64,000 nucleotides of DNA from Salvator merianae (lineage: Eukaryota; Chordata; Lepidosauria; Squamata; Teiidae): NCBI GenBank assembly GCA_003586115.2, contig QVOM02000025.1:43072522-43136521 (forward strand), given 5' to 3'. The notes under the pieces are model-generated. The model ran no database searches. It saw only the letters and a program-made list of their open reading frames with translations, and was not told where the DNA came from. This document shows positions 1 through 12,533 of this stretch, piece after piece. The stretch's first letter is position 1; every line of letters starts with the position of its first letter. A program made the translations under genes and the position numbers.

Positions 1-110
1 AACATACCAGCATTTGTAATGTGAATGCTGGTATGCTGCTGGTTTTCTACTCTAGGGTCCACAGTGCAGACAGTGTCTGCGCTGCACAGTTCAGGCCACT
101 TTAGAATGAA
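1..110. mobile_element. Truncated copy of the GGGCC-end MITE group (window edge)
   Basis: The 'ccagcatttg...gctggta' hairpin, the 'ccacagtgcagacagtgtc' block and 'ccactttagaatg' match the interior and palindrome-bearing end of the complete MITE copies elsewhere in the window (for example 2122-2712 and 28421-28858). The left part is cut by the window boundary and the terminal TIR is degraded. No coding potential. The assignment rests on order and similarity of these blocks only. Confidence 0.6.
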
Positions 111-262
111 ACTGTGAAAACACACATACAAACACACATATTCCCATCCCACCCCTAATCCACATTAAAGGCATTTGGAACTACATTTTCTGGCCTTTAA
201 TGTGGATTAAGTTACCAGCATGTGGATGTTGTCAGTTATAAGATGCTTTTGAACCCGTTTTT
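100..262. repeat. Foldback MITE, second family (relative of 16549-16722)
   Basis: A hairpin is visible: 'taatccacattaaaggc' near 157-175 pairs with 'ggcctttaatgtggatta' near 193-210. The same central stem occurs in the better preserved copy at 16549-16722, and the 'aagatgcttttgaacc' end matches the fragment at 57850-57930 in reverse. It is a short non-coding, non-autonomous DNA element; the superfamily cannot be told from this copy. Confidence 0.6.
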
Positions 263-1122
263 TTTTTTACTGTGTGGAGATGCAGCCTACCATATTGATA
301 TGTTTTTATTCAAGCTTCATTGGTTTCATTCAAGCTTTGTGCAGGCAGTGGACCACAAATATAGATCAGAAAGGTGGTAAGTGAGAGATGAAGCTCCAGC
401 TGGAAACCTCCCCTTGATCTCCTCAAATTGTGGATCAAAAAATGCTGCAGAAAGATTCAATAGAGACTTCAGCTAGAACTTCATCCCTTCCCCACTGCTG
501 TTTTTTACATAACTCTAGATACTGTTTGTAAACTCCAGATACTGTTTGTTTTGTGATGCATACATGCTTGGAGGAGGAGAGATTTCATATCTTTATCAGT
601 CATGCTCTGTCACATGATTTGCCCATATTGCCAAACTTCCATTTTCGTTGTGACTAGTATCATTAAGGGAGATTTCACACTGATATACTGGACCAGCAGG
701 CATACTAGGAGACTCCCTTCCACATGCAGGTGCAGTCTAAGGGAGGCCCTGGTACACTGGACAGTGCAGAATCAACCTAAGATCAAAAGGGTGTAAAGAG
801 TGCTCATAAAGAGCTTATTAAAAACATTTGCTGGCACGAATGAATGGATTCTTAATGTAGACAAAAATGGGGCAATTAGTGGGATTCTGTAGAGCTGATT
901 ATAACTGAACATACTCCAAGGTTGCAACCACACGTACTTCCAATAAAGCATCTCTTAGCAATAATCTGCTCTTTTCTGAAAGTGTCCTCAAAATTCTTGT
1001 TCACAACAGAGTGGAAAGAGCTGGCACAGCAGATATCTGAGAATGAGTGGGAAGCAAGTTACCCATAGAAAGAGGGGTCCAGCAGAATACATGCCATCCC
1101 ATTACACCAAATGCCATAAAGC
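263..1122. other. Unassigned sequence
   Basis: AT-rich DNA with one 64-codon open frame at 602-796 that has no recognisable motif. No repeat family, RNA gene or exon could be identified. Confidence 0.5.
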
Positions 1123-2019
1123 TGCCCTTGGAGCTCTTTTTTTTTAAAAATAAATAAATCTTTTTTAATTTTATTTTTTATACATAAAAAAAAAATCATA
1201 ACAAACAACAGTGCTTCCCCTCAAAAATAAAGGGAAAAAACCCAAATACATCACACTACCCATTTATCCCTTATGCACAATGGTTGACAATATCTAGAAT
1301 GTTTCTTCCATCTTTCTTCATTTCCCTTTTAGCTGGACCAAAGAGTTAGTCTTGTTATTTCATCTCTCAGTTCTTCCAGCCCTTGGGGTCTCGTCGAAAA
1401 ATACAATAAATCTTTCAATTTTTCCTCTGCCTTTTCATACCTTGACTTTTAAATCTTATTTCCTGCATTTTATCAAATCTATATTGTTCCATTAAATACT
1501 TATACCAATTATCTAATGTCCATTTAGTACTTTCCCTCCATCCCCAAACAATTGCTGATTATACTGTATACATCATTTGATTAGATAAATACTGTTTTTC
1601 ATCCCTTATTCTTCTTGACATCACTTCAAAAAAACTAGTTCAGGTAATAAATTCAAATTTATGTTTAAAATATCATTAATTTTATTTTGAATATCTTTTC
1701 AAAACAATTTTATAATATCACATTCCCACCAAAGGTGGAAATATGTTCCTCTGTCCACACCCATGCCAGCATTGCGGTGACTCGTAGGTATCATATGTGC
1801 TTAATTGTGATGGTTTCTATACCATCTGTAGAATATCTTAACTACCGTGTCCTGTCCCCTATTATTCTTTAATTCTAATTTTCTTCATTTTCTGCCCAAC
1901 ATTTTCCCTCATAATATTAATATCTAAATGCCATATTTGAAACATACTTTCCATTATTTCATTCTTTAGATTTGTTAATAAACCATATATTATACTTCCT
2001 TTTGCCCTTGGAGCTCTTT
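1123..2019 (-). mobile_element. 5'-truncated L1-type LINE, antisense, with 17-bp target-site duplication
   Basis: The direct repeat TGCCCTTGGAGCTCTTT occurs at 1123-1139 and 2003-2019 and brackets an insert of about 860 bp. The insert begins with T-rich sequence, the complement of a poly(A) tail, so it was inserted on the minus strand. Read on that strand, 1700-1800 encodes the end of an L1 ORF2, with a cysteine-histidine motif (CWHGC, then HLWWEC after one frameshift), and further ORF2-like peptide follows in broken frames. The combination of 3' truncation product, A-tail and long TSD is the standard mark of target-primed reverse transcription. Dead copy: frameshifts and stops throughout. 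Confidence 0.85.
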
Positions 2020-2121
2020 ATTCTGCCCTTAGGAAAGGACACTTCCTTGCATTCCTGGGACAGATGTACACCATAGCACATGTGAGTGCATATGATGGAA
2101 AGGCCCTCTGGTTGTCTCTGT

Positions 2122-2712
2122 GGGCATTTTCTCACTTGCCACCTTAGAATGGGATAATTATTAGGCCAGACACAAGTAAAGGGGTTGATACCTGCATTTT
2201 AAAACCCACAGGTGTTTTCTTCTAAATACTGGCAAACATGGTGGTGGGCAGGATAATTATCCCATTCTAAGGTGGAATGCAGCTCAGACTGTCTGCACTG
2301 TAGGGCTCTGTTCACTTAGCTGAAGCAGGCTACTGGCTTTTGTGGTGCGAATGCCAGTAGCACACCCAACCTGACCATGGCAGGGCTAGGGAAGTGGCTG
2401 GCTGCTGCCATGATGACTGGCAGGGCCACGCAGCGTGCAGGTGCACGCAGCCACGATCAGTTGATTGTACAAGTGCAATTGTTTGATCACACCGACACAG
2501 TCACCGTGCCACCAGGTAAGTGCAAACACACTTTACTGGAAGTTGGATAAAAGCTCCTGGTAAGGCTGTGGAGCACTAATTAGTGCTCCTCAGCTAGGAG
2601 AGATTGGGACAGGGTATAGCCTGCTCCCAGATGCTTGGATCTCTGCCAAGTGCAGATGCACTTGGCTAGCAAGTGTTCTTGATGTTTGCTAGCCCAAAGT
2701 GCAAACAAGTCC
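2122..2712. mobile_element. Complete 591-bp GGGCC-end MITE with TGT/TGT duplication
   Basis: The left end reads GGGCATTTTCTCACTTGCCA and the right end, reverse complemented, GGACTTGTTTGCACTTTGGG. The trinucleotide TGT lies directly outside both ends (2119-2121 and 2713-2715). The palindromic module, ACCTTAGAATGGGATAATTA and its inverted half, is split: one half is at 2141-2160 and a second full inverted half at 2252-2272, with about 90 bp between. The interior is GC-rich with 'gcacgcagccacgatcag' type blocks shared with the copies at 15534 and 33697. Non-coding. Confidence 0.8.
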
Positions 2713-2715
2713 TGT

Positions 2716-3899
2716 GTCTCTCCATATTTCCTGCATGTCAATGTAGTCTAACTTTTCTGTAGTACAGTAGATAGTTAAGTCACATTGTTTACAAGAACAG
2801 TTTTGCTTATTTAGCTTAGGTCCAGCAAGGACTGAAAAGGGAATCAAGCTGGCTGATGTTAAATAGAAGCGTGCAAAGGCAGACTGTCGACAAAGATGGT
2901 GGCAGACAGGAATTTAGTAACCCTAATTTTAGTTCAGTAAATATCTTTCAAAGAGTTTGCTTTTTTCAAGAAGAAGCAATGAAAGAAGCAGCAGCATGCA
3001 GCTAGATGATTGTTGAAATGGTTGCTTGTGGATGCTTTTCAGAACTCCAAAAAAGCTGCAAAACCTCTTGTCTGAGGGGAGCAAAAACAGAAAGATTTTT
3101 CTTTTCCCTCCCTACTCCTCTTTCCTCATGTGTCATGACTATTCTTTTAGATTTTAAGTCTGAGGGCAGGGACCAATCTAATATTCTGTTAAGAGGACTC
3201 CTCAGATCCAATCACATTTACTAGAGCTTCTACATTCAGAAGATTTTAAAACTAGAGTTTAGTTCCACAGAGAAATAACTGAGAAACTGAGACCCGATAT
3301 TGCATCAGATACAAAAATACAGTTTGATTAGTGGAGAAAGAACAGCTACAACAACAAAGCACTGTATCTGCAATTTAAAAAAAAAAATCTAACTCCAAAA
3401 TAAAATATATCCAGCAGCAAGAGCTGGACTTATGGAAAGGTGTCTCTAACAACATTGGATGAGAGGCAGCCAAAGTATATCAAAGATTACACATTGATTA
3501 GGACCAAGGGAAAAAGGCAGGAAACCCACCAAATGAGGGAGAGATTTAACTGCACAGGTGACAGCTGAGCCTCAAAAAGGCTTTCTCTTTGCCTTAACAA
3601 CTGGACAGGGGTGGCATGGTTGGACAACACATTGGTTTCAGATAAATTGCCCTGCCCTACTACCTCAGAACAGCGATGAATCGGATGACAATCTCTTCCC
3701 TCTCTGTTCAGTGATCCCTATCAGCTTGGCCAAAGTGGGAATGAATTTGGAGTCAACTGGAGCTACTGCTGTCATTTTTGTCCCCAAACAAAAATGTCCT
3801 TTTTTGTCCTTTTTACTTTCTAATGACCGAGAAACAAGGAAGGTTACTGCCTGTCTTTAAGGTTCTTGTTTGAATGACTTTTTGATGTGCTTTGAAGTC
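2716..3899. other. Unassigned sequence
   Basis: Contains overlapping short open frames on both strands at 3002-3224 and a 100-codon frame at 3558-3860. None shows a known domain, signal peptide or convincing splice context. Confidence 0.45.
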
Positions 3900-3902
3900 T
3901 AA

Positions 3903-4445
3903 GGCTCTTTCCACAAAGCATGGGCTATCCTGTTCCACACTGGACCAGGCTACAGGTAGCCCACTACAAGGAGAGTCTGCATTGTGGACAGCCTGTCCCA
4001 GACCAGCTCTGAAAGCCAGGAATGAAAGCTCCCATCTTTTGAAGTCTTTGCCTGAGATTTCAAAGTTCCTGGCAGGGCCCTTTTCAGTCACACACCCACA
4101 AGTGGCACACTTCTGGTACCACTTCCGGATGCCTGACTAAAAAGGGGCTGGGCCAATTATACCAGCCTGTGGGGATGCTGTCCACACACCCTTCATGAAG
4201 CACACACCATTACTAGTGTGGCACAGATGGACTGCTTTTAACAGGTCTACTGGTGGAGTGAGATACAGCACTGTATCCCTCTCCATAGCTTTGCCCAGTG
4301 TGGATGGAGCATTCTAGGGGTAGATGGCCTCATAGAATCATAGAATCAAGGTTGTCCAAATCTTCTATTAGGTTTCACCTGCCTGTCAAAGGCAGAGGCC
4401 TAGCGTGCCCTGTAGGCTAATCCACCAGCCAGTGTGGAAAGGACC
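3903..4445. mobile_element. GGGCC-end MITE, 'fold' subfamily with degraded ends
   Basis: The left end GGCTCTTTCCACA and the right end (reverse complement GGTCCTTTCCACACTGG) form an imperfect TIR. The flanking trinucleotides are TAA (3900-3902) and TCA (4446-4448), two of three identical. The interior 'gccaggaatgaaagctccc' resembles the interiors of the copies at 45101 and 62716. Several short open frames inside are accidental. A short CR1-like terminal fragment appears to be nested at 4331. Confidence 0.6.
4331..4352 (-). repeat. Possible CR1 3'-terminal octamer fragment
   Basis: 'catagaatcatagaatc' is two copies of the octamer ATTCTATG on the minus strand, the kind of terminal repeat known at CR1 3' ends. 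The adjoining 50 bp are too diverged to confirm, so this may be a chance tandem. Confidence 0.35.
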
Positions 4446-4448
4446 TCA

Positions 4449-7066
4449 GGTATCTCCCCGGAGTATCTTGGGGTGGCTCAAAGAACTCATGGTTTGTGAT
4501 AGACGTTTAGCACTCAGCTGTAATTCCCTGTCATGGAGATGCAGCCTCTGAGAGTCTTTTGAAAGCTAAGATGAGAAATAAAAACATAGTATAAGTAAGT
4601 AAATCAAATGTTGCAGACTGAGAAAGGATGGTTTGATACAGTATCAGTGAGCCCAGGTACATTGAGGTTCAGTACCACAAACATGGAAGGGAATTACAGA
4701 AAGGCAATCAGGGTTGATTATTTATTTTGCTTTGATACAGAGTCCTGGAAAGTGATGCTCAGGCACAGTTACTTAGTATCTAGGAGACTGCATGGATCAC
4801 AGTACAAACTGGGTTTATTCTTCCAATGTTAGACCTTTAGAACCAGATATTGAGATCCAGTATTGGAGTCTTCCCATGAGATTGCAACTGCTGGCCAGAT
4901 GTCCTGGTCCTACAGAAAATGGGGTTTCAATGTAGTTAGAACCAAGAAGAGCATTGCAGGCTTATTCCGGGAGAATTGAATCCAAAGAATCCAGTGCCTC
5001 TTTGTCTTTTGAAATGCCCCCAAACCTCTCTCTCCCTTTGTTTATAGTGCCAAACTGCATAAAAAGGAGAAAAACAACAACTTGGCAATGAAGACAGCAT
5101 TTCTTCTGTTCTGTCTGCTATCCTGCTAGAAGGATGATTTATGAGTTGCTTAAACGGTCTTCATAGTCTGCCTTCTGATCTAGTCTTCGGGTTGTAATTT
5201 TGAAGTTTATAGCTACTGCGCTACTGTCCTTACTATTCCAACCACATTGGAATTGAGCAATGAACTGCAGATAGACTGTGCCTTCACTTTGTGGGAGAGA
5301 TAGCTTCCGCGTGGGTGCCTTGAGGGAGGCAGCATGACAGAGCTGTCATTTCAGGCAGTGATCTGAGGTTCCTGTGGCAAGGGCAGAAAACAGGTTTCTG
5401 TACAGCAAGCACCTCAGGTGGCAACCACAATCGTGAATGGGGCTGTCACTGTGAGGGACCTGTTCCTTTGTGGCACTACAAGTAGAGATGTAGAACAAAG
5501 ATGCCTAGGTGCCTTTGTAGGTAAATGGAGATGTGACCTCAGTTTGGTTTGATGATGAAACTGGTGTGTATTACAAACCTATGGTATTTTCGGTTCTCAC
5601 CTCAGTTTTTAGTGGCACTTTACAGGCTCAGTTAGAAAAGGAGATGCAATTCCTAGGAAAGTTGTATACATATGATTGCATTTGCTTGGGGAAAAGGGAA
5701 GTAGCAGAAATGCCATCAACTCCTACCACAGAGAACCAGATCAGCTTTCATTGCTAATGGAGCAGTTTTCATTTTCCATTGTTGTTTAGGAAAGAAAATA
5801 AAATCCTAAATTAGAAACTTGGTTTTAGAAAGTAGAAAAGGGCAATACCCTTCAGCTGGTTCTTTGTTAACATTCTGTTTCTTGTTACCTTGTTGGGCAG
5901 TAAATAAACGGAAAAACCCCAAATTAATTATTTCAGTGCCTTTAATATACTGATTTGCCTGCAAGCTATAGTCTTGGAAAGTTCTAATTATAAAGCAATT
6001 CACTTTGTGTATAACATGCTTTTGATTTTAATTTTACTATATTCTACTGTTGGAAAATCCTTTTGACATCTGGTTTGGGGGAAATCCTAGCAGCCAGCTT
6101 GTATGTTATAACACTGTGCCTTGTTTTAGAGAAGAGAAAAAGCCAGGCTGTTACTTAACGGTGAGACTTTCAAAAGCAAACCACATTACCGTAACTGTGT
6201 TAGCAATTAGGTTTGCCACAGATTCACTTGAATTGCATCCCAGCAACTACGTTTCAGTGGTAATTTTACTTTCAGTTTGTCGAAAGAAGTAAAAGGAAGT
6301 TGGTGCTATAGATATATACTTGTAGCTGTCGTGAAAAGCACTACGCACATCAGATCCAAAGTCCAGGTATGATTAATGTATAGGTCAATTATTTGCTGTC
6401 AACAAATTAAACTAAGTAATGAGATTGTATTACTTTAAACACAAAATATAAAAATCCATGACTCTGTCAGTGGTTGTGGTAAAATCAGAGTTTTATTTTT
6501 CCTGTTTAGAATGGTCTGAGAGCTGAGATTCCTGTTAAGGTCTCTCTGATGTAAATCCTACGTAAGTTAGCAAAGGTCTGGTGGTTCCTGAATGGAGCAT
6601 CATTTAATCTACAGAAACAGAGAATCATTGTTAAATACTGAGCAATCCACAAAGAAAATAGCTACTATAGAGAGATCTTTTGGCTAGCTTTCATTCCTTT
6701 CCAAGACTAAATTGTAGTTTTAAACAGGGATGAACAAAGCACTATTTCAAATGTTTCTTGAAACATTAGAGATGATACTGCCTCTCAACATGGGGGCCTT
6801 AGGAGCAAGGTGAGCACCCATAATAGCTCACCTTTGCTCTTGTGCGTTCTCTTCTGATCTCCACAGAAGAGGGGAGCAGGACTGCCCATTATCATGTGGG
6901 ACTGCCAGGGCTTTTCCCAGCTTTTGCTAGGTCTGTACCAGGCAGATCCAGAGGATATCGTGTATGACCACATGATGTCATCACATGACACAACATGATG
7001 ACAGGTGGTCCTGAGAAGGTCTGGAGGGGCTATGCAGTAACAATATGACCTAGGCTGAGTATTCAC
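4449..7066. other. Unassigned sequence
   Basis: No coding exon or known repeat is recognisable. Short open frames at 4608, 5533, 5806, 6050 and 6785 lack motifs. An inverted repeat (AAGGTGAGC / GCTCACCTT) lies at about 6808-6835, and the block beside it may be a degraded MITE. Confidence 0.45.
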
Positions 7067-7069
7067 CTT

Positions 7070-7222
7070 GGCCCTTTCTGCACGGGCCTGATTCCAGATT
7101 ATATCCTGGAATAGGGGTCTGCCATCTGTATGCTAGTGCATACTATGGCAAAGCTCCAGGCAGGGCCTGCAGTAGTCTTTATTCCAGGATATAATCCAGA
7201 ATAAGACCCAGTGCAAAAAGCG
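7070..7222. mobile_element. Short foldback MITE, GGCCCTTTCTGCAC type (degraded right end)
   Basis: Starts GGCCCTTTCTGCAC, then 'attccagattatatcctgga'. The right half contains the inverted counterpart 'attccaggatataatccag' and ends in a decayed 'cccagtgcaaaaagcg'. It is closely related to 7605-7784 and 50064-50243. The right boundary is uncertain by a few bases. Confidence 0.7.
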
Positions 7223-7604
7223 TCCATGTTTCTAGGGCTAAATTTACTGCGTGTTCCAGCTAGGAAAACTGGGCCCCATGTAGAGGAGAAAATCATCTTA
7301 GAAAGCAGTTTGTACGTCTCAATTATCAATCATACCCAAATTTGATCTTTTTATTTTGTGTTTTAATCCTCCGCTCTATTGAATAGGGTATTTTTAAATC
7401 CTCATCAGGACTATTGATGTCTTTGAACCTGATTAGAAAACTATATAGAATGAGACTTGCAGTGACATATTGAAATAGGTTAAGAGATGCAAACCTGGGA
7501 AGAGTCAAAACTAACCAGCTGGGTAAGACAGAAAAACTGAGCTGAAATTGAAGAACAGGAGGAAACAGCAGAAGGCTCAAGAGATGAAGATTCAAGGACA
7601 GAAT

Positions 7605-7784
7605 GGCCCTTTCTGCACTTGGCCTTACTGTGGGTTATATCTCAGGATAGAGACCTACCATCCACGTGCTAGTGCAAACTATAAAAGCTCTTGCCAAGGG
7701 CCTACCTTAGTCTGCAGTAGCATGCAGATGGCAGGTCCCTATTCTGAGATATAATCCTGAATAAACCCCAGTGCAGAAAGGGCC
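7605..7784. mobile_element. 180-bp foldback MITE, GGCCCTTTCTGCAC type
   Basis: Left end GGCCCTTTCTGCACTTGG; right end, reverse complemented, GGCCCTTTCTGCACTGGGG. The flanks are AAT and ATT. Much of the element folds back on itself ('gggttatatctcaggatag' against 'ctattctgagatataatcc'). It has exactly the length of the copy at 50064-50243 (180 bp), which supports a defined subfamily. It also lies only about 380 bp from the related copy at 7070. Confidence 0.8.
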
Positions 7785-7787
7785 ATT

Positions 7788-9350
7788 GTGAGAAAGGAGG
7801 GAATTTTAGTCCAGCTTTGGAGAAGGCATTTAGTTACACAGATGATGCTCATTTTTCTCCAGTGTCCTCAGGATTTGTGGTGGAGTGTCCTCATTGTTTT
7901 GCACGCACTACATTACCACCTGCAGTTAGTGTGATTTTTATACAGTCTTTATTATGTATGTGCAAGTGAGCTTAGGTACTTCATTTCTCACTCTTCCCTA
8001 ATTCTTGCATAATTCCTTTTTCTTCCCCTAACTCCCTCTGGTTATACCAATTTCCTCTTCCCAGCTTGCTAGATCACTTCATTTCCTCTCCTACCCTCTT
8101 GGTCATTTTGCTTTCTGTTTAGCTGCCCCTGTGAATGTGGGAAAGAATACAGAGCCAAGAAAGGAAGTGGGAGAATATAACATTCTACCAGCCCTTTCTC
8201 TGAAATAGAGAGTAGAATGAACAACCTTCACCATTGCATAATGAATGAGGCAACGTGATAGGGTAGATAGGATGGTAAGCTCTGTGGGCACCAGGGGAAG
8301 TTCTCAAGAATACCACTACAGCTGGAGTCAGCATCCTGGCAAACTCTGGAAAAATGACTCCATCTATATTAAAAGCTATATATCCACCCAGTTCAATAAC
8401 GTCAGGAAAAGGTCTGCAATGCATACATGTGTCCAGATGCACTCCTTCATCAACAGGGGTTATGAACATAGAAATCTCTTTCCATGTGTAAATCTCCCTT
8501 TTTGGATCAGAGCAATCATTTTACATCATAGTGTTCTGCTTAAGTCCTCAAGGAAACATGGAGTAGTAGATTGTGGCCTCTCAATGCTTTTCAAGTGTTT
8601 TCCATGGACCAATTATGGAGCATAAGCTAAACCTAGCTTAGTGGCTTTTGAAACACTTTTAGGAAATCATCACAATATTCCATCAAACTGAAAAAGTATA
8701 ATAAGTTTCCATTTATTAGTGGAAGTGGATGTAACATTGCTTTATTATGTGATAAGATTTTTCCACTTTCTTTGAAAGCCCTAAATATAAAGCTAAAGAT
8801 ATAAATGCAACAAACATAAACAAGAAACTATTTCTGGAGGTTGGTATAGGAAATATTTGAAATCCTTTATACTTTATATATCAATTCACCATTAATGCTC
8901 TACAATCTAAAATGTGCTTTTCAGACCCCCAAAAGGCTCTCTGAACCTTTTTACTTTTTGCAAGTGTTTAGCAGAATTCAAATAACAGATACTCTAGCAG
9001 TACCTCTATAACCTAGTGATGAAGAAATCACTCCTGTAGAACAGAGCGTACAGGAACAAGTTGCTTCAGAGCCATAGAGCAAAGGAACTTTTCCTCAGCA
9101 TATTTTCCATAAAATAGTGGTCAGAATATTGCAGCTGTATTCCTGATGTACTGTAAGCAGCTGGCTTCAGAACCTTTTCTCCAGCTGCCAACCCACCACA
9201 CATTCCAAAAGAGGAATGAAACAATATCCTGTCTTCATATGTTGTGTCAGTTTAGTATGTGAACCAAAGACCTCACAAGAACACCTAGGAAATGGTAATT
9301 ATAGCTGCAGATGTTGAAGCCTGCCAATCTTCATCCTAATAAGTGAAGAC
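7788..9350. other. Unassigned sequence
   Basis: A 126-codon open frame at 8245-8625 is the longest here, but its sequence resembles no family and it has no conserved-looking composition. No repeat or RNA gene was identified. Confidence 0.45.
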
Positions 9351-9353
9351 AAA

Positions 9354-9475
9354 TGGCTCTAGCTCAGTAGCAGAACACATGCTTTGCCCCAGGTTCAGTT
9401 CCCATGATCTTCACACCCAGCAAGCTAGGAAATCCTTTGTTAAGGCACTGTCAGGCTGAAAGGACTGATTGATTG
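9354..9475 (+). repeat. tRNA-like SINE head with RNA polymerase III A and B boxes
   Basis: 'TAGCTCAGTAGCAGA' (9360-9374) fits a pol III A box and 'GGTTCAGTTCC' (9392-9402) fits a B box, 32 bases apart, as in a tRNA-derived promoter. No full cloverleaf with a paired acceptor stem can be drawn, so this is a tRNA-like SINE remnant, not a functional tRNA gene. The downstream tail is not recognised. Confidence 0.55.
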
Positions 9476-12400
9476 GGAGATGTAGGACCCACCACTGGGG
9501 TGAATGGCTGGGTGAATAGTTACTATTTGCCCCAGTATGGGACCCAGATCCCTTCTGTGAGGGGAACTCCTCTCACGGCACTGATGTTTCCATAAGGGCC
9601 TGCTTTGATGGACTGGAAATGCAGCCCAGTTAGGGCACGGTCCGATATCATAAATTTAATCCATATCATAAGAGTACGAGGACTGAATTTGTCTTCTGAT
9701 CGTTCCCACATTTGCATTTTAACAAGGACTCAATTTGGACTTGCTTGTTCTCACACTGATGTTTCCTGTGCTTGGCATGGGGAAACCATACTTTTTCTGC
9801 CTCCCACCCTTGCCAAATTCCCCTCCCTGAGCAGTCAGTGATTGGCTGCAGTCCCAATGTTCAAATCTTGACTTCACAGGGCCAGGCAAGTTAAGCTCCG
9901 CCCTCCGTATGTCCCCACTGCTGTCTCAGAACATGGATTCTGGCATTACTAGTCATTTGACATTTGCTCTTTCTGCCCCGCTAGTCTGTATCTACACAAG
10001 CAGAACTTTAATACCACATGTATCACACAATTAAACTTCTTAAAGGGCAGATGGCGATTTCTGCCCCATTGCAATTGCACTTTTGTGCAATTGTGCAATT
10101 TAAGAGTAGCGCAAAAGCAGGGAGAGATCTGTGAAGAAGGGGAAACGTGGGGAAACATGGGGGGCTCTATTATTGTGATAGTGTAGTTAATGGCCAGCAA
10201 ATGGTCTCTGCCTCACCTCCCCCCAAGACATCCACAGCAGCATTTGTCCCACTATGTATCTGTGTGCTGCTGACAGCAGGAACTGAAGACGGCCTGTAAA
10301 CTGATTAAATGCCGTGTCAGAACACAGCCTTAGTGAGATAATACTAAATTTGAAGAACCAATGATGTGACTTGTTATTTGAATCTTCCTATAGTGCTACA
10401 ACTTACAAGACAAAGTTAGGACAAGAAGGTTCAAACAAAGGGAACTCATTAAAAAAATCCAAATAAATAATTGCAGTGTAGTAGTTGACCATTTGATGAA
10501 TACAATAAAGGTTGACAATATGGTGTCTAGCAACCATGGCCACCAAAGAGCTTTTCTGGTGCCCACAGAACCTCTAAGTCTTCCCAGTCACTGTCTGGTG
10601 TAATGAAAATGTCCACAAAATTACTCTAAATTGCAACTATGCTCAGATGTCTAAAACACACAGAATGCATCACAGCTAAGTAACCTCTGCAAGATTACTT
10701 ATTAAATGGGAAGCAGTATAGAAATGTTAAAGAAAAAAAACCCTGGAAAAAAGTAGTCATATCACTTTTGACGTCCAGTCTCTTGGTTTGGGAAAAAGCA
10801 GGGTATCAGGAGCAAAAACTTACGTAAATGTGTTCAAGCATATATCAGTTTATTTTTGCATGTTAATTCTATCTTTTCTCCAAGTTGTGCAAGGTGCTAT
10901 TTCCCCATTTTAGCTTTCTTTCCCCCCCTCATTTATTAGAATATAAATATTTATGTACAAATACACTGTGGCTCCAGCAACATTCAATCTAGTAACATAA
11001 AAATCTACATCCTTTCCCATCGCCACCCTAAGAGATAGGTTAATCCAAGAGGGTGCAAGCTTCATTGATCAAGTGTTGATTTTAATTCTGGAGCCTCAGT
11101 ACACCTGTGTTTTAAAGTGGATTTGAAGCATTTCTGATACAGTAAAATCACACAAAAATGAGAGACTTTGTGACAAGTGTGGTTTGCAGCCCTTGTAATC
11201 TCTGTGTTTCACAGAGAGCTTTTTCTTGCACCCAGAGTGGTCACTTGCCTTCATGCACTTCATCTTCAAGTTGTGACTGCAAATGTGGTTTTGTAGAGGT
11301 TTGTGTGGACGATCCGGGGAGAGAGAGTAAGTGTTTACTCTTTTTTTTCTGTAACTGTTATGCCAACCAATCATGTGCAGCGGCACAGTTCTAGTTGCTA
11401 CATTTGTTTTTTGTGGGGAATTGTCATGTATTTTTGCTCAGGAACTCTCTTATGCATCTGCATTGTTGCACACTGGCATCTAAAGAGTCATATTGCTTTT
11501 CTGCACAGATGTGCTAATACAGTGCTCATTTTTCCTTTTTTTCCACTCCAAAATACACGTGTGATTTTATTTTTCAGAGGACTTTCTTTAGTTTGGGAAG
11601 ATAGATAAATTGGATGCACCAATTATTAACAGTTTTGGGGAGGAGCTCCCTAGCCTTTACAGTCCCAGAGCAACATTCTAGACTTCATACTGCACAATTT
11701 AGCATGTTCATATTTAGCCCTGCAGCTCCACACAATGTCCTGCTCTGTATGGACAAAGGACAGACTAGTGAGCACGAACAAATAAGCAAAATCACTAAGG
11801 CAGGGATGCAGCAGCTTGGAGAGATGTGAAAGTAGATCACACCGAGGTTTCCCTTCATTCCCGAGCACAGGCAAGATCTGCCTGGTCCCTTTGGATTGTG
11901 CAGAAGGATGCTCAATATGCTGACAAAAAAGGGCCTAGAGCATGTCACCAGCATTCAACCCATTCCCAGGGGTTGAATCTGCTACCGTGAGCTTTCTATT
12001 TGTACAATGGAAAAAACCACATATGCCGTGCATCGATATCCATGCTGGATCCAAGTGGCATTTCACTGGGTTCTGAAAATGACTGGTTTCTGTGGCCATT
12101 TCTGTGGCCATAAGCTTCAATCCCAAGGAACTTATGCTCCCCAGCCTTGAAGTTAGCATGGGCCAGGAAGTGCCACCTGAGTCTATTCCACTCTGCCTTG
12201 ATCTGGAAAAAGTGCTCTTTCACAGGAGTGGACCCTTTCATATGCGCCACTTGGTACATGTGGATTGTATCTGAAGACTAGAATAACAGTCAGTTTAGAG
12301 GAAAGGGTCATTAAATGTACTTGTAACATAATTTGTATTTCTCACTTTTTATGTTTTAGTTACACAGAACATGAGAAATGAACTCCATGGTGAAACTCCT

Positions 12401-12533
12401 TGCTGACAAATCAGGCTATCTGTGACAGAAGATGCTAAAGACTTATTTATTCATTCAGGCCTTTTCTGGTATACAGTACAGCGAATTTTACTATGAAACT
12501 TTATTTTATGCTGGATTTTAAAGTGAATTAATA
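9476..12533. other. Unassigned sequence
   Basis: Includes a small hairpin 'tgaggggaactcctctca' at about 9557 and another, 'attcaaccc...ggggttgaat', at 11954-11980. Overlapping short open frames occur at 11096-12274. None is recognised; the minus-strand frame 11996-12259 (87 codons) is mentioned under findings. Confidence 0.4.

Noticed and set aside
9360..9402. tRNA gene
   Set aside because: A and B boxes are present but acceptor and anticodon stems do not pair and no terminator follows at the right distance.
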